Shown piece after piece: positions 10,952 to 22,847 of a stretch of 64,000 nucleotides of DNA. This DNA is from Neopestalotiopsis rosae (taxonomy: Eukaryota > Ascomycota > Sordariomycetes > Amphisphaeriales > Sporocadaceae): assembly GCA_023078685.1 (NCBI GenBank), contig JALGAS010000007.1, positions 2,170,001-2,234,000 of the forward strand. Direction: 5' to 3'. Positions within the stretch are counted from its first letter, which is position 1, and every line of letters starts with the position of its first letter. Both the position numbers and the translations under genes were made by a program. The notes beneath the pieces are model-generated. The model had not been told where the DNA came from. It saw only the letters and a program-made list of their open reading frames with translations, and did not search any database.

Positions 10952-12303
10952 GATGCTGTGTTGATGAAACTTGCGAATGATTTTCTTAGAAAAAGAGTGA
11001 CAATGTCTTATGGTACAAAGATCAAGATGGTGAAATGAGTGGAATGTCTTAAACGATTCGAATGACTCCCTTCCGGCAGAATTAGAGCGATGGCTTCTTA
11101 TATGCTCGACTCATTACTGGCCCACTCATATAATTGAACCAAAGCATCATTTGTTGGGTCTTAGTACGTAGATTACGTTACGGGTGCGATACTTGACTCT
11201 CGGCTGTGCATCCTTCAGAGACATATCTTCCGAAATAGCAGGGAGGCGACTGGGACGCTCCAGATGATTGTGAAGCTTCGAAGGTGACCTCGCTTGGTCC
11301 AATGGTGTTCAGATTGACCCATATGTTTACTTGTATCTCATGAAGATGGATTCAAACAAGCTAAGTACGGCTCATCATATGAATGTACGACCTAAATATT
11401 GCCGTTTAGGGATTGAGCCGCCGACAACAAAAATCTGTAAATGAGGACATGTTGTACACAATCCCGCCAAACATCGATAGTCGACATGTAGTGGGCCTTG
11501 AATGAGGTCTAGATGTTGTCCAACGTGTAACGACCGAACAACGGCCGTTGGGGCTGCCCGGTATTTCTTCACATTGCATGTAGCCTAATACCAGCCTCCG
11601 CATTGGGTTTATGCATTTCAGGAGCTTGGTAATGTCTCAAATAGACCACTGTAGATGACAGACTGGTTCTAACGTGCTTTGACCATATTGTTTGGCCAAA
11701 AGGATCGGCGAATTCTACGATACCAATAGTGATCGTGGATTGATACAAACAGCCATCCTGTGGAGCGCACGTATGGGCCACGGGAACACTCAAAACGCTT
11801 GTGATTGATTAGCAATGATAGGACAACCGAATCTGAAGAGCGCAGGAATCACGGACTCGAAGAACAACATGGCCTTGATTCTGGGACTTCAATCTCTTGG
11901 GACGATGATTAGAAGTACCCGTGAAGTGCAAGAGTCTCCTTCCTGCACTTTATGACGGCGAGGAGACCAGTTTCTTGAGGTACCTACGTACTGTTCTGAC
12001 CAAGCGCGGTGCTAATTCCGTTCGACTATACGTGCTTCGTCAGCGCCCCACCGCGGAACGTGGCCCAAGTATAGCATAGAGCTTAACTCATCAAGACAGA
12101 AATGCTGCATCATTGTATAAGCAGATCAGTCCTTGGGTGGAAGTTGTGATGAAGATAAATATGACCTGAAGTCGCACGATATCAAGGTCTGGGAGAAGCG
12201 GCACACTCAACTAGAAGCAATCTGTTCCAAGCCTCTCTACAAGGAAAACAATCTTTATTATCACCAATTCATTCAGCGCTTCAGAAAATCCACTACAGAC
12301 AAA
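10952..12303. other. Divergent promoter region, lipase / SDR
   Basis: Separates the minus-strand lipase from the plus-strand SDR. A TATAAG-like box on the minus strand near 11097-11102 lies about 145 bases upstream of the lipase ATG. No supported coding frame. Confidence 0.5.
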
Positions 12304-13259
12304 ATGGCTTCTCCTGATGCTTATACTGCTCCGTTTATGCTCACCAAGAGTATGCACCGCGATGTGTATCCAGCAATTGACCCTACCGAAAATGAAGATC
12401 TGAGAGCCGATTCCAAAGTCATCATCATTTTCGGCGCGACTAGTGGTCTCGGATTTGTAAGTTGATAAAATGCAGTTAAAAAAATGAATGCAATTAACGC
12501 ATTCATTCTTAGGCCATCGCAAAATCGTGGAGCCTTGCTGGCGCAAAAGGGATTGTGCTGGTTGGACGCAACGCGGAGAGTCTCCGAAAAGCAGAGAACG
12601 ACTTGGCATCATCCTCGCAGGTGCACAGCATTGTCGCTGATGTTGCCTCGGTCGAAGATACGGACAGTGTGTTTAAGCAAACCCTGAAAATCTTTGGTCA
12701 CATCAACGTTGTGGTGACCGCCTTTGGGACCATGAACGTCGCGCCCGTCGGTGCACAACACCCCTCGGCTTGGTGGCAGAACTTTGAGGTCAATCTCAAG
12801 TCGTTCTACAATGTCGCCCACTCCTTTATCACAGTGGGTAATGGAAAAGGTACCCTGATCAATCTGGCAAGCCTGGCAGCCTCGTTTGTAAACCCAGGCA
12901 TATCGGGGTATGGTGCTGCCAAGCTCGCCGCCATTAGATTGGCAGAGACCCTTGACGTCGAGCAGCCCTTGCTTCGCGTGTTCTCTGTTCATCCCGGTCT
13001 TGTTGTGTCCGAGAATGGTCGTGGATCGATTGTTGAGGCTTTTGCACCCTTCACCAGGGATACGGCGGCGCTCACGGGTGGGCTGACGCTCTACTTGGAT
13101 ACCAACAAGGCCGACTTCCTGAGGGGTAGCTATATTCATGCCAATTGGGATGTCACAGAGATGGAAGCTCATAAGGATGAGATCGTCGAAAAGAAGCTAA
13201 CAAAACTTGGATTCTTGAATGCTCAATTACATCCTGGGGGCTATCAATGGTCATCTTGA
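12304..13259 (+). CDS. Short-chain dehydrogenase/reductase (299 aa)
   Basis: Exons 12304..12456 and 12513..13259; a 56-nt intron (GTAAGT, phase 0) cuts inside the nucleotide-binding loop. The ATG at 12304 is the first in frame; longer extensions need a TTG start. A Rossmann fold is shown by the cofactor motif GATSGLG (residues 44-50), GRNAESL after strand 2, Ser171 and the YGAAK catalytic pair (Tyr184, Lys188) of classical SDRs. The second strand ends in Arg (VGRN), which suggests NADP(H) preference, an inference. The residue normally Asn after strand 4 (NNAG) is replaced by TAFG. These enzymes oxidise or reduce alcohols and ketones; the substrate is unknown. It is convergent with the paraoxonase-like gene. 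Confidence 0.88.
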
Positions 13260-13465
13260 CGGGTGGTGAAAGAGAAGAGTTGGTGGCTGGGACTGTGAGC
13301 ATTGGCTGTATTAACAATTTTACTTAAACCTTTGTTCCGTTTGCAAGTGAAAATTTCTCTGTAGGGTATGATGACATCTCATCTACTAGACACCCAACCA
13401 TTACAAGATCAAATAGGAGACTATAGCTACAATTCTGAACTGGTCATTCCTCTAAACTGTTCTAA

Positions 13466-14796
13466 TCAGTCTCGCCAGACGAATATGCCCTTTGCATACA
13501 AACCAGCCAAAATTCCCACCCCATCCTCTCTATCCCTTACAACCGAAGCGCCTGAAGGATAGTTCCACCCGGCATACACGTGCTTGATACCGCCTTCAGG
13601 CGTCCACTCACAAGCCCATGATGCCGCTGTTAGTTGTGCACACGCTTCTCGAGTCTCTTGGTCTTGCCTTTCGAGCACCTCGGGACGGTGACAGATACGT
13701 CGTGAGCGGGTGAACTTATTCAAGCTTGGCAAATGTGGGTGCCCCGCAATAAGCAATGCACCGTCGCTTTTCGAGACAGCTAAATTGTCTGGCAGGAAGG
13801 GCAGCCAGATACTATCCTGGAGCTCCAACGTGGGGTGCTCCGTCGATGTACTGTTCGAGGACATGCTGTACAAATATATGAGACGTTTGTTTGTGGCTGC
13901 TACGGCGAGAGTTGTCTGATTGAGCAGTGTGATTCCATTGGGATATGCCTGCCGCATAACTACGGCGGCATCGACAGAACCACCTTCCAGAATGCGTACA
14001 TGGACGATACTGGCGATAGGCGGCGCAACATATGTCTCGAACGCCCAGAGAAGACGGGGCGAGTCTCGCGCAAAGAAGTGGTGTTGGTTAGTCACGAAGA
14101 ACTCGGACTCGCTCAGTACGGCGATGGAGTTGGGACTGTAGATTAGAGGGTGCGTAATGGAGCGCACATGAACAGCCTTAAAGGAATCAAGGTCCAGGTG
14201 GAATTGTTCAATACGGGACCCTTCACGCCGATGATTCGTGACCAACAATGTCGAAGTGGGCTCATGAAACTCGATGCCAAGAGTGCGAAGCTCCGACTCA
14301 AATCCGATGATTTGAATACGCACAAGGCTTTTTGGATCAGGTAAAGATGGGTCGATATAGTGGTATGCATACAGCTCAGCATTGGAATCAGGCTCGTCTA
14401 CATCTGGGAAATCGCCCTGGAGATTGTTAGCTAAGATTGAACGATTTGTGAGCATCATGCATTTACCATGACCGTGTTCCAATTCTCCCGGCCCGGATCA
14501 CACGGGAGGAGGGCAATACCCCGCGACTCGATGAGCAGCGCATCCTCACAGTTGCGGATGCGATCCGCAAACTTGACCTCTGAGGAAGTAAAGTTTGCAT
14601 AATTGGGCATTCTAGTGGGTGCATTGTAGTAGGCCAGAGAGAGCACGCGCACTCTTCCAGCTAGGAATGCCACAAGAGGAGAGAGGAGCACGACAAGCTA
14701 TACAAGAGGTCTGTCAATAATGTGGAATTTTAGGAAATACACAGCTGGCTCCAACAGGTGTCTTACGATGCTTGTCCTCAGACTGAGGCCCGACAT
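13466..14796 (-). CDS. Paraoxonase/SMP-30-like beta-propeller hydrolase (403 aa)
   Basis: Exons (minus) 14796..14767, 14697..14467 and 14416..13466; introns of 69 and 50 nt, both phase 0. The first exon codes for only ten residues (MSGLSLRTSI) and joins to a hydrophobic run (VVLLSPLVAFLAG) that forms an N-terminal signal anchor. Family signatures of fungal serum-paraoxonase-like proteins follow: NCEDALLIESRGIALLPCDPGR, GIEFHE, NHRREGSRIEQF, YSPNSIAVL and PNGITLLNQTTLAVA, matching the calcium-binding Asn/Asp-containing blades of a six-bladed propeller. Family knowledge: PON-like enzymes are calcium-dependent lactonases or arylesterases. A lactone-degrading role (mycotoxin or quorum lactone) is inference. 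It is probably anchored facing the secretory lumen or outside. Confidence 0.82.
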
Positions 14797-15810
14797 GTTT
14801 CCAAACACAGTTTCGATTCAATCAATATCTGCAAGATTGGATATGCAATGAAACAAGAATGGCATGTCACTGCTGCCAAATTTGGTAGATATCAACCCAG
14901 AAATGGCACAACTGGCAAAATAAATAGAACGGAGCAAAAATATTAGAGAGTACACACGCCAAGGCTCACCCCCACTGTCTCTGTTTGTTGGTTGGTTGGG
15001 GCGACACAGCGGCAGGCACTTTAGCGGGAAGGAATCTATAATTACCACTGCAACAGAGGCCCCGGACTTTCGACCCCAGTGCTATCTGGGGCGATGCATT
15101 GGGAGCAGACTTGGAGCACGGCAGCAGTGCCTAATAAGTCGCGCGATCACGGCTTGACAGGCAGCAGCTACCCTAAGCGCAGGGGACACCACCCTACAAG
15201 CTACAGGTGCAGTACAGAGTACATACACAGTTGAACTCGGGCGGCCCCCCAGCCATCAGCTTGCCCAGCAGCACAAGAATTACAACAAGTCTGAACTGAG
15301 AAAAAAAAACATCAAGATGGGCATCTTGTTATACAAGGTTTGATCAACAACCAATAGTAACAAGGATCTCACTGTGCTGAGCCAATACTTTCATGCACAT
15401 TGGCAGCACATTGTATGCACTTCGCCCGCGCGACGCCCTGTCCTTATAGGTTGAACATGCCTGTCGCTGCCTGTATATCCTCGCATGGGTTCCGCTTGAG
15501 CCAATCTCGAGTGAGCCTCGCTGCAACGGCATTGCATTCAATTGCATGCAACCGCAGAGGACATGTTCAGCCTCACCAAAAACACCCCGGAACCCCCGCG
15601 ATGGGTGTCACACTTCAGCTCCTCGGGGACGCTGGGTGCGGGAGTGGATCTCGGGCACTTACAATGAAGCTGATGTGTGACCACACGACCAAGGCTGGGA
15701 ATCTGATTGATTATATAAGTACGCCTACGTAATTCGATAGGTAGGTAGGTAATCCAAGTGATACTCTAGCAGGACCTGAAAATTTCAGTATCAGTCATTG
15801 TTGACTCAAT
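14797..15810. other. Intergenic, 1 kb
   Basis: Divergent upstream regions of the paraoxonase-like gene (minus) and the CFEM receptor gene (plus). It contains an A9 run near 15301 and a (TAGG)3 repeat at 15738-15749. No coding frame or tRNA is supported. Confidence 0.5.
15738..15749. repeat. (TAGG)3 microsatellite
   Basis: Three perfect TAGG units 62 bases upstream of the receptor ATG. The same tract recurs at 61308-61319. Confidence 0.7.
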
Positions 15811-17372
15811 ATGTCGGACCTCGCTGCGCTGGCGGAAGCCTTACCAAGATGCGCTGTGTGTGGGCATTTATTGACTTTGCTTTAATGATTTCATTATACT
15901 AACATCTTCTTTAGACAGCTTGTCTTGTTACTGCGATATACGAATCTACTTGCGCCATCACAAATTCGACATGTGTATGCCGTGATGAAGAACTCAACAC
16001 CAAAGCCACTGCTTGCATTACCGAAAGCTGCACCGTTCGAGAAGGCCTCTTTACCAAAAACCTGACGAGCACATCATGTGGTATCGCACCGCACGTGGAC
16101 CATTCGTTCCTCACTCCGGGAATCGTCTTTGTCACTCTCTCGGCAATCTCCGTCGGCTTGCGCATAGTGGCTAGGATTCAAGCCAAACTTCCCGTGTGGT
16201 GGGATGATTTTATAATCACAGTGTCTTTCGTACTTTCGCCTTTTTCTAGCCCAAGTTTTGATGAAGTTTCGGTCGAGCTGACTATTCTTCTAGATGGGCT
16301 GCATCGCCTTTTCCGCTCTCGGCTGGTCACGTAAGATCCCCCTTTCCCATACCGTACGCTTCCGCCCACAGGAGCAAAGGAGCTAAGATCATGATCAGTG
16401 AAGTCGCATGGTCTTGGGACCGATATCTGGGCTGTACATTTTGATGACATCACTTTGAACCTCAAGGTGATGTATGCACTGTTTGTGTTGTACATTACGA
16501 GCCGCGACCTCGTCCGATTATCCATCCTGCTATTCTATCAGCGCATCTTTGGCCGTGATCCTCTGGCCAAGCAACTGATCCGCTATACCTTTGGCCTGAT
16601 AATTGCTTGCTGCATAGCCTTTGATCTAGCCATCATCTTCGGCTGCACTCCAATCAGTTACTTTTGGACATCGTGGGATGGCGAGCACCAAGGCCATTGC
16701 ATTAATACCAACGGCATCTTCTGGGCCGGTGCCTTTGTCGTCATTGCTATCGACATATGGGTCATGCTGATTCCACTGCCATTCATTTTGAAACTCAAGT
16801 TCTCGTTGCGGAAGAAGCTCCTCTCGGGTGTGATGTTCACGTTTGGCATATTGTGAGTATACTATTGCACGCCTGATAAGACTTGAGAAGGAAAGAAAGC
16901 TTACCTGGTTTGGACCAATCTAGTGTCATCATAGTCAGTCTCTACAGACTGAGGACCATTAACCGTTTCACCCTATCACGAAACCCAACAGGTGTGTTTT
17001 TTTTTCCTTCTTTTTTTTTTTCCTTCTTTTCTTTTTGGTTTGATCGTGGCATGTAGCTATGTCTTTATACCTCCCGATACCAAAATCCACGGACTAATTC
17101 CCTTTCCTCTAGCGGACTTTGTCGACGTCGGCATCTGGTCGGGGTTAGAGCTCTATGTCGGCATCATATGCGCATGCCTCCCGAATTTCCATAGCTTGTT
17201 GAAGCCAGTATACGCTTGGATTGGGTCGTTTTTCACCTCAAAGCCCCAAAGTTCGCATTCTACCTCCAGTGACTCTCGCGATAGTCACGACCGTAAGTGG
17301 AGTTTGCCCAAGACCGAGCGGCTTCCGAAGTCGGCCACTGTAGAGACGACGACAGCTGAAGGACAGGTCTAA
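15811..17372 (+). CDS. CFEM-domain Pth11-like seven-helix receptor (392 aa)
   Basis: Six exons: 15811..15855, 15915..16229, 16294..16330, 16399..16852, 16924..16991 and 17113..17372; every join keeps phase. Residues 14-70 form a CFEM domain, eight cysteines spaced CX3CX9CX6CXCX11CX4CX15C. A 7-helix 'rhodopsin' domain of Pth11 type follows, with VWWDD after helix 1, HGLGTDIW, YFWTSWDGEHQGHCIN, PLPFILKLK, and the end signature NPT-ADFVDVGIWSGLELYVGIICACLP. The tail is Ser/Asp-rich and cytoplasmic. Family knowledge: Pth11-type receptors sense surface or host cues upstream of cAMP/MAPK signalling. Oddities: no signal peptide precedes the CFEM, and intron 5 (121 nt) contains long T/C runs. The ligand is unknown. 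Confidence 0.9.
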
Positions 17373-17901
17373 GGTTCTGGTGGAGAGATGGGAGTAGAAT
17401 AAAAACAGAAGAAACTTAAATGATGTACGACAGGTGTCTCTAGATACTTATCACGATTTAATTCCAAGTTAGTCTCCGTCTGTCTTCTGAGCATTTCTAA
17501 CACTGTCATCTCACACACTCGTTGGATGAATTGAATATTATATATGTATTCCAGGACCAAAGCGTAGCTTTGGGTCCGTTGAATGCCATCACAATGATTC
17601 AAAGTATCATGACGAATAATTTGAGTTAATTTTATGAAACATCAAGTCTTTGCCGTCAGCGAAAACCCGACACATGAGGCTCAGATCAGAAGTAACGATA
17701 AGTTGATTGCATGGCCACTAGATGATTTACCAATGGGACCAGATTAGCAAAACATTCTAAAACAAAGGGGATCTGGTACATAATCTCAATAACTACAGCG
17801 CTGTTGGACGTTCTATTTTCTAATACAAGCTAATTTATTTACAAAACCTTCATGTCACCTGTCTCATCCGACCAGTTCCAAAGTATTCTCAATCAATGCT
17901 A
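17373..17901. other. Intergenic between convergent genes
   Basis: 3' flanks of the receptor gene (plus) and the chitin synthase gene (minus), AT-rich. Nothing coding seen. Confidence 0.5.
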
Positions 17902-20900
17902 TTATCTTCTTGCGAAGCAGCACATTATACCCGTCGTTCCCAAAAACCAAAGGAACCCTAGGAACCGTACAATCGATAAAAATGCAGTTGCGTACAGAAG
18001 AAAGCGGAAATAGAATGGCGTCCGGGTCGTGGAGGCTTCCTGTGAGAGAATATCAGTATAAATTAATGTCATCATCGAAGTGGTCGAACGGAATTGGCTA
18101 CTCACAGCGACTCCGAGAAACGCAAAATCGTCCGACGTCACAACCCAGACCAATAGCATGTTGGACAGCATCCAGGAGACGACCAGGCGGGTTCTGAATG
18201 CCTTGTAAGTGTCGTCAACCTCCTTCTCCTCTGGTTTCTCCTCCGTGACGACTGGCGACAGAGCCCGCAGCACGGTGTCCTGGAATTTCTGATCAATGTC
18301 CACTTGCTGTACCTCGTCCTCCTCGACAATCTCGATACCTGACTCTGTGATCACATTGGCCGAGGGCATCTTGTCAGTGTCGTTGGACCCCTTTGTGCCC
18401 CATGATACGTCGTGCCAGTTGTTAAAGGCGTATACCATGAGAATATTGATATACGTCGAGGCTAGGACGATGTATTGTGGAAAGGAGTGAAACATGTGCC
18501 AAGGGTCCAAGTACAGGAACGATGCGACATAGTTTAGGCCGTAGATGGTGAGAAGTGCTAGGAGAATCACTCCAGCTACCCCTGTCCCGCCAAACATACT
18601 CTGGAAGAATGCGGCACCCGATGAAACATCGATCTGGTCTCCCAAAGGTGTGCTCAGGGCTCGAGCGACAAGATAGAATGATAGAATGATGATGTAGAGC
18701 TGGATGAAGCCAAACACGACGAACGAAACAAGGTACGTCATTTGTGATCCCTTCGGGCGATTTCCGAGAGCAACGACAAATTGAATCAGTATGAAAGAGA
18801 AATAAATATACCGAATGACGTGATTGAATATCGGGGTTGCCGTATCTCCGAATGGCCAGCCGTGATATTGTGAAGCTACCACAGGTGTGCCGACAAGGTC
18901 CATAATCACCGTAGTGGTAAGCCAGTAGGATGAAAGGGAAAACCAACTGAACACAACATTGGCAATATTGTAAAACAGCTGGATATGGAATATCGCCATT
19001 CGTAGTAGACTGTGACCTGACTTATACATACGACTGAAGTGAATCAGAGAGTATAAAGAGGCAGCGAAAGACCCATTGAGCCAGCGACGACGTTGGCTGA
19101 GAAACTCGGCAGGACCTTCTGGCACATCGGTTTCGCCCTTGGCAGCTTTGACGTAGGAGAGGTGCCAGTTTTGCTTCTATTCGACAAGCATTGTTAGTAT
19201 TTTCTCTTCTCCGACCTCATTGACATCCACTCAAGGAGGAAATAGCAATCGTTCAGCAGCTGACAAAACTGAAACTGATTCCTCGCAACACAAACATGCC
19301 GATCGGGGAAGAAACACAGTAAAGACTAACCTCTTTCACGACTAGTTCGAAGCAAAGGATACGATCTTCTGCCAAAAACATGTTCTTCTTGAAAATATTC
19401 ATATTGTGAATGCTTTTCTTGCCCGTCGTCAACGTATGGTCGCCATGGAAATATTGCTCCAGAGGACGTCCCATGATGGCTCGGAAGCGATATGCCGAGA
19501 ACGCGCCAGGGAGAACGGTGACGTAGCCGAATGCGCTCTCAAGAGGTTTATCCAGAACATTCGAAATTTTGTATTCGAAGTTCTGTATCGCTACCAACGG
19601 ATTGAGTAGCTTAGAGTTGCGCGGGCCTAGCATGGCATGGATTTCACCACAAGCACCACCGAGGTTCTTATCGTTGAAAAAAGCCTGCCACAATGACAAC
19701 AAGGAAGTAGGTCCAGGTTTTGTGCCGGCGTCGATTAAGATGACGACTTCGGGATTGAGGATGCGCCCAAAAGCGTTGAACAGCCAGCGATGCGAATTGA
19801 TCTTTTTGCTATTCTTCTGTTTAAGACAGAAGAGCAGCTGGGCAGGGGCAGGTTACTATGCAAACACAGGTGTCAATAAGTGCTCTCTTGAGGTCATGTA
19901 GAAGCCGATTCAAGCATATCATACGATGCACCATGCAATACACAACTCTGTGTCTTGATCATATCTCCGAAGAGATGACAATGAGGGAAGGAATAGTAAA
20001 GATGACTGACCTAGAATCATTCGGATCGGAGTTGGGACGACAAAGCTGTTGGTCTGGCGTGACAGACAATTGCGTCGTGAACTCGAAAATATGGGCAGTT
20101 GTTTCCTTTCCGTTCACGTCATGCTTTCGCACGTCATCTTGATACACTCCGACAGTTGCGAGAAGATCTAGCACCCCAGGATCCGCCTTGTCGACGCCGT
20201 CGAATACGAGGCATACTACGATCTTTTCCCATGGTGCCGAACCGCGTGTCCAAAACGTGGACTTCTTCAGATTCACAATGTCTCTTATGTTTTGCATTAC
20301 GCCATGCAAGGTTCTGGCAAAAAGGACCTTGTCTTCGTTGTAGTATGTGATTGCAATGAGAAGCTCGGTATGCCGGTTGTACATATGCTGGCGCAGGGTA
20401 TACCCGTTCAATAAGGTGAATTCGTTTGGATCGCAGGTTGCTGCAGTATATCGCATTTTGGAAAACTCCTCGGATGCGCTTTCTGCATCCCGATATTGAG
20501 ATTGCAATGCATTCTTGATTGCACTGGGCACAGGATAGTTGGCGCTCAAAACTGATCCCTGGATGCCCTGGACCAATTTGATCTTTCGCGTGCCGCGGCG
20601 TCTAAGACCTCCTTGGGTACCGCCAGCGGCCGACATTTCTCGTTTGATCGTGGAATCATCGTGATAATCGTATGGAGTTGGGTCGTTGTCTGGAAGATTG
20701 TTGTTCCCGCCAAGGAAGCTCTCGGCACCCATGAGGCTAACGGGGGAATACTGCCGTTGTACATCAAGAGTATCGGTGTCATCGTAAGGTGATGCTGAAT
20801 GAGTGTTGGATAGTAAGTCTTGCTCGACGTCATGAGACTCATTCGAGAAATTTACGTGGCTTATGTGGTCGGCGTCAACCCAGCGGGTTGTTTGGTCGAG

Positions 20901-21038
20901 AAAGGCCTGTTCAAGATTGTGAGCAAGATCAACTTTGTCTATTTATTTCAACGCTGAGCGTACAGTGTTTTGATGCTGATGCAAAGGGTGCAAGTCGTAG
21001 CTTTCGGACAGATCATTGTCCTTCTTGGCAGGATCCAT
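17902..21038 (-). CDS. Class I chitin synthase (about 901 aa; apparent 1-nt frame break in exon 3)
   Basis: Exons (minus) 21038..20964, 20906..20011, 19855..19331, 19176..18106 and 18039..17902. Family role: membrane GT2 enzyme polymerising UDP-GlcNAc into chitin. Sequence evidence: [30 protein letters not shown], the [19 protein letters not shown] block, EDRILCFE and the catalytic QRRRWLNGS (near residue 527), then six or so C-terminal helices. The [12 protein letters not shown] block near the N-terminus and the close match through [10 protein letters not shown] point to class I. Oddity: the strong GTCAGT donor at 20010 and the TAG acceptor at 19856 leave exon 3 one base out of frame. The family sequence is regained just after a four-G run at 19845-19848 (plus strand), so a base seems missing there. 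Confidence 0.93.
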
Positions 21039-21776
21039 ATTTGCTGAGGCTCTAGAATGAGAGAAAGAAGGGGAGTAATGATAAACGGTAGGAAAAAGAC
21101 GGCCCAGAGACACGTCGAATGGATTTTTGCCTTGAAGCTGTTGAAAAATCAGTTCTTAAGACGCTGATATGCTGCCTCTATCATTAAGTAGTTGTGCCCT
21201 TGTCAATGATGATGGTGAACTACCGAATTGGAAGATGCGATCGAAACGTGCTTCGTCTGGGTAAGGTCTCGGCGTTGAGAAAAAGATGAACAATTAAAAG
21301 GAAGTTTGTACCTGTTTTTTAAGTCGTCGCGTCGAAGAGTTTTTGTGATGGGCTGCTCATGTATGGCATTAAAGCTTTCCCATAGTGGCGGCCGCCGTGC
21401 AATCCATACAGACCCCTACCTACTTGAGCACATACTCCTAGTCTGAGCCTCCCTCAGTAGTAAGTACCATATAGCCCCACCTCGTGTTTGTGCAATATGG
21501 ACTGAGTGGGACCGCCAAGATTTTGGCCCGAGCCAGGGAATTGCATCGCCTTGTCTCGACAACCACGAAAGCCATGTCGTTAAGCCTTGGCAGTCCATAC
21601 GTGAAGAAGGACAATATACTAGGTACTTGGGGAGACTAGCCTACTCTGGTACTTGGAGCTTCATGTAGTAGATGCCATGCGATATGCAGTCAAACACCCT
21701 CTAGGCAAAATTAATTATACACATTTTATTTCTACTGCTGGTTTGCCTTAGAAGCTGTTGCTAAATACATCGTGAC
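21039..21776. other. Intergenic, chitin synthase upstream region
   Basis: Promoter side of chitin synthase (minus) and 3' flank of the BTB gene (minus). No coding frame supported. Confidence 0.5.
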
Positions 21777-22847
21777 TCAAACTGCTAGAAAGAAACCAGA
21801 ATGGCTGCGTAGTACGTGGCTTTGTTTTTCCAAGTACTCTTTATGGCGTTGAGTCAGTGGCAAGTCGATTCCGTTCAGGCTTGCCTGTAATTGCATATTG
21901 ATCCATCTCAACGGATTACAGATACTGTGGTCTTCATCTGGCCCCAGCCTTCCCAAATCATGGATTGTGAGGGTCGACAAGTGCGTATAGATGGATGCGA
22001 TGCTTTCGTTAGCATCATGTGCATCCGGTAATGGCCAGAGTTTTGCCTTGCAGAGACACCATGTGAGGGATCCGAGGATTATTGACTCGCATCTATGTGG
22101 TCCCATCCAAACAGCGTGTCTGCACCATCGTGGTTTCTCATCCTCAACTAACAGGTGGTCGAGTAATTGCTCAAGGGGTTGTAGTAACGAATTCAATATG
22201 CTTTCTCGAACTGCGAGTATATGTTCTTTTTAAAGTGTTAGTACTGAAATTCATTACGGACTCTGAGGGTGACGGAAACTTCTTTTTGACGTACCTAACA
22301 CCCCAGGAGGTGTTTGTGTGTTGCTGTTGAAGATCGCATCATGAAATTCTGTAGCATCGAACTCCAACAAGATGTAGCGGGATGTCTTTTGGAAGAGTTC
22401 CGAGGCGCCGAGCTCCCACGCAATCCACAGGATCTTCAGTATCGGTGTGTTGACATCCTCGGCCAGATTGGTCATGCAAGTGATCCAGGCCTCTACCCAT
22501 GGACGGAGGACTCTGGTTGCGTCGTAGTAATGAGCCACGACAGTTAAGTCATATATTTGGTCAAGAGAAATGTCTCGTATAGCCTCGTCGTATATCCCAT
22601 GAGCTATCGAAAGGAAGACGCCCATGATGACTGGGTTGTCTTCTGGGAGTCGCACAATCCACTCGTGGGTAGCTGCTGTTGCGTTTGCTTCTGCTTCTGC
22701 GAAATTACCGTATAACATACGCTCGAACACTGGAGATACACGAGCTAGTGTCCTGGGGCAAACATTATAATCTTTGGTTGTGCCGTCTGGCCCAATCCGA
22801 AGAGTGAGGTTACCCCAGGGGTCAAGCTTGAAGGAATTCGAACTCAT
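21777..22847 (-). CDS. BTB/POZ-domain protein (328 aa)
   Basis: Exons (minus) 22847..22295 and 22210..21777; an 84-nt intron (GTACGT, phase 1) joins PGVL to VRESILNSLLQ in frame. The start at 22847 (MSSNSFKLDPWG) is chosen because family proteins begin close to this DPxGDLxLxIG-like motif; an in-frame ATG at 22901 would add 18 mostly hydrophobic residues. The N-terminal half has the fungal BTB pattern: LRIG...KDYNVCPRTLARVSPVFERMLYG, then RLPEDNP...LSIAHG and DQIYDLTVVAHYYDATRVLRPWVEAW. The C-terminal half is helical and unassigned. BTB domains mediate dimerisation or CUL3 adaptor binding; which of these applies cannot be seen. Confidence 0.8.

Noticed and set aside
12609..13172. 187-codon minus-strand frame
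   Set aside because: It is the antisense shadow of the SDR gene.
16992..17112. T/C-rich tract as a separate repeat or element
   Set aside because: It is simply the polypyrimidine-rich fifth intron of the receptor gene, required by phase.
17057..17112. Earlier acceptor (GTAG at 17056) for the last receptor exon
   Set aside because: It is out of phase; the CTAG at 17111-17112 restores the Pth11 family sequence.
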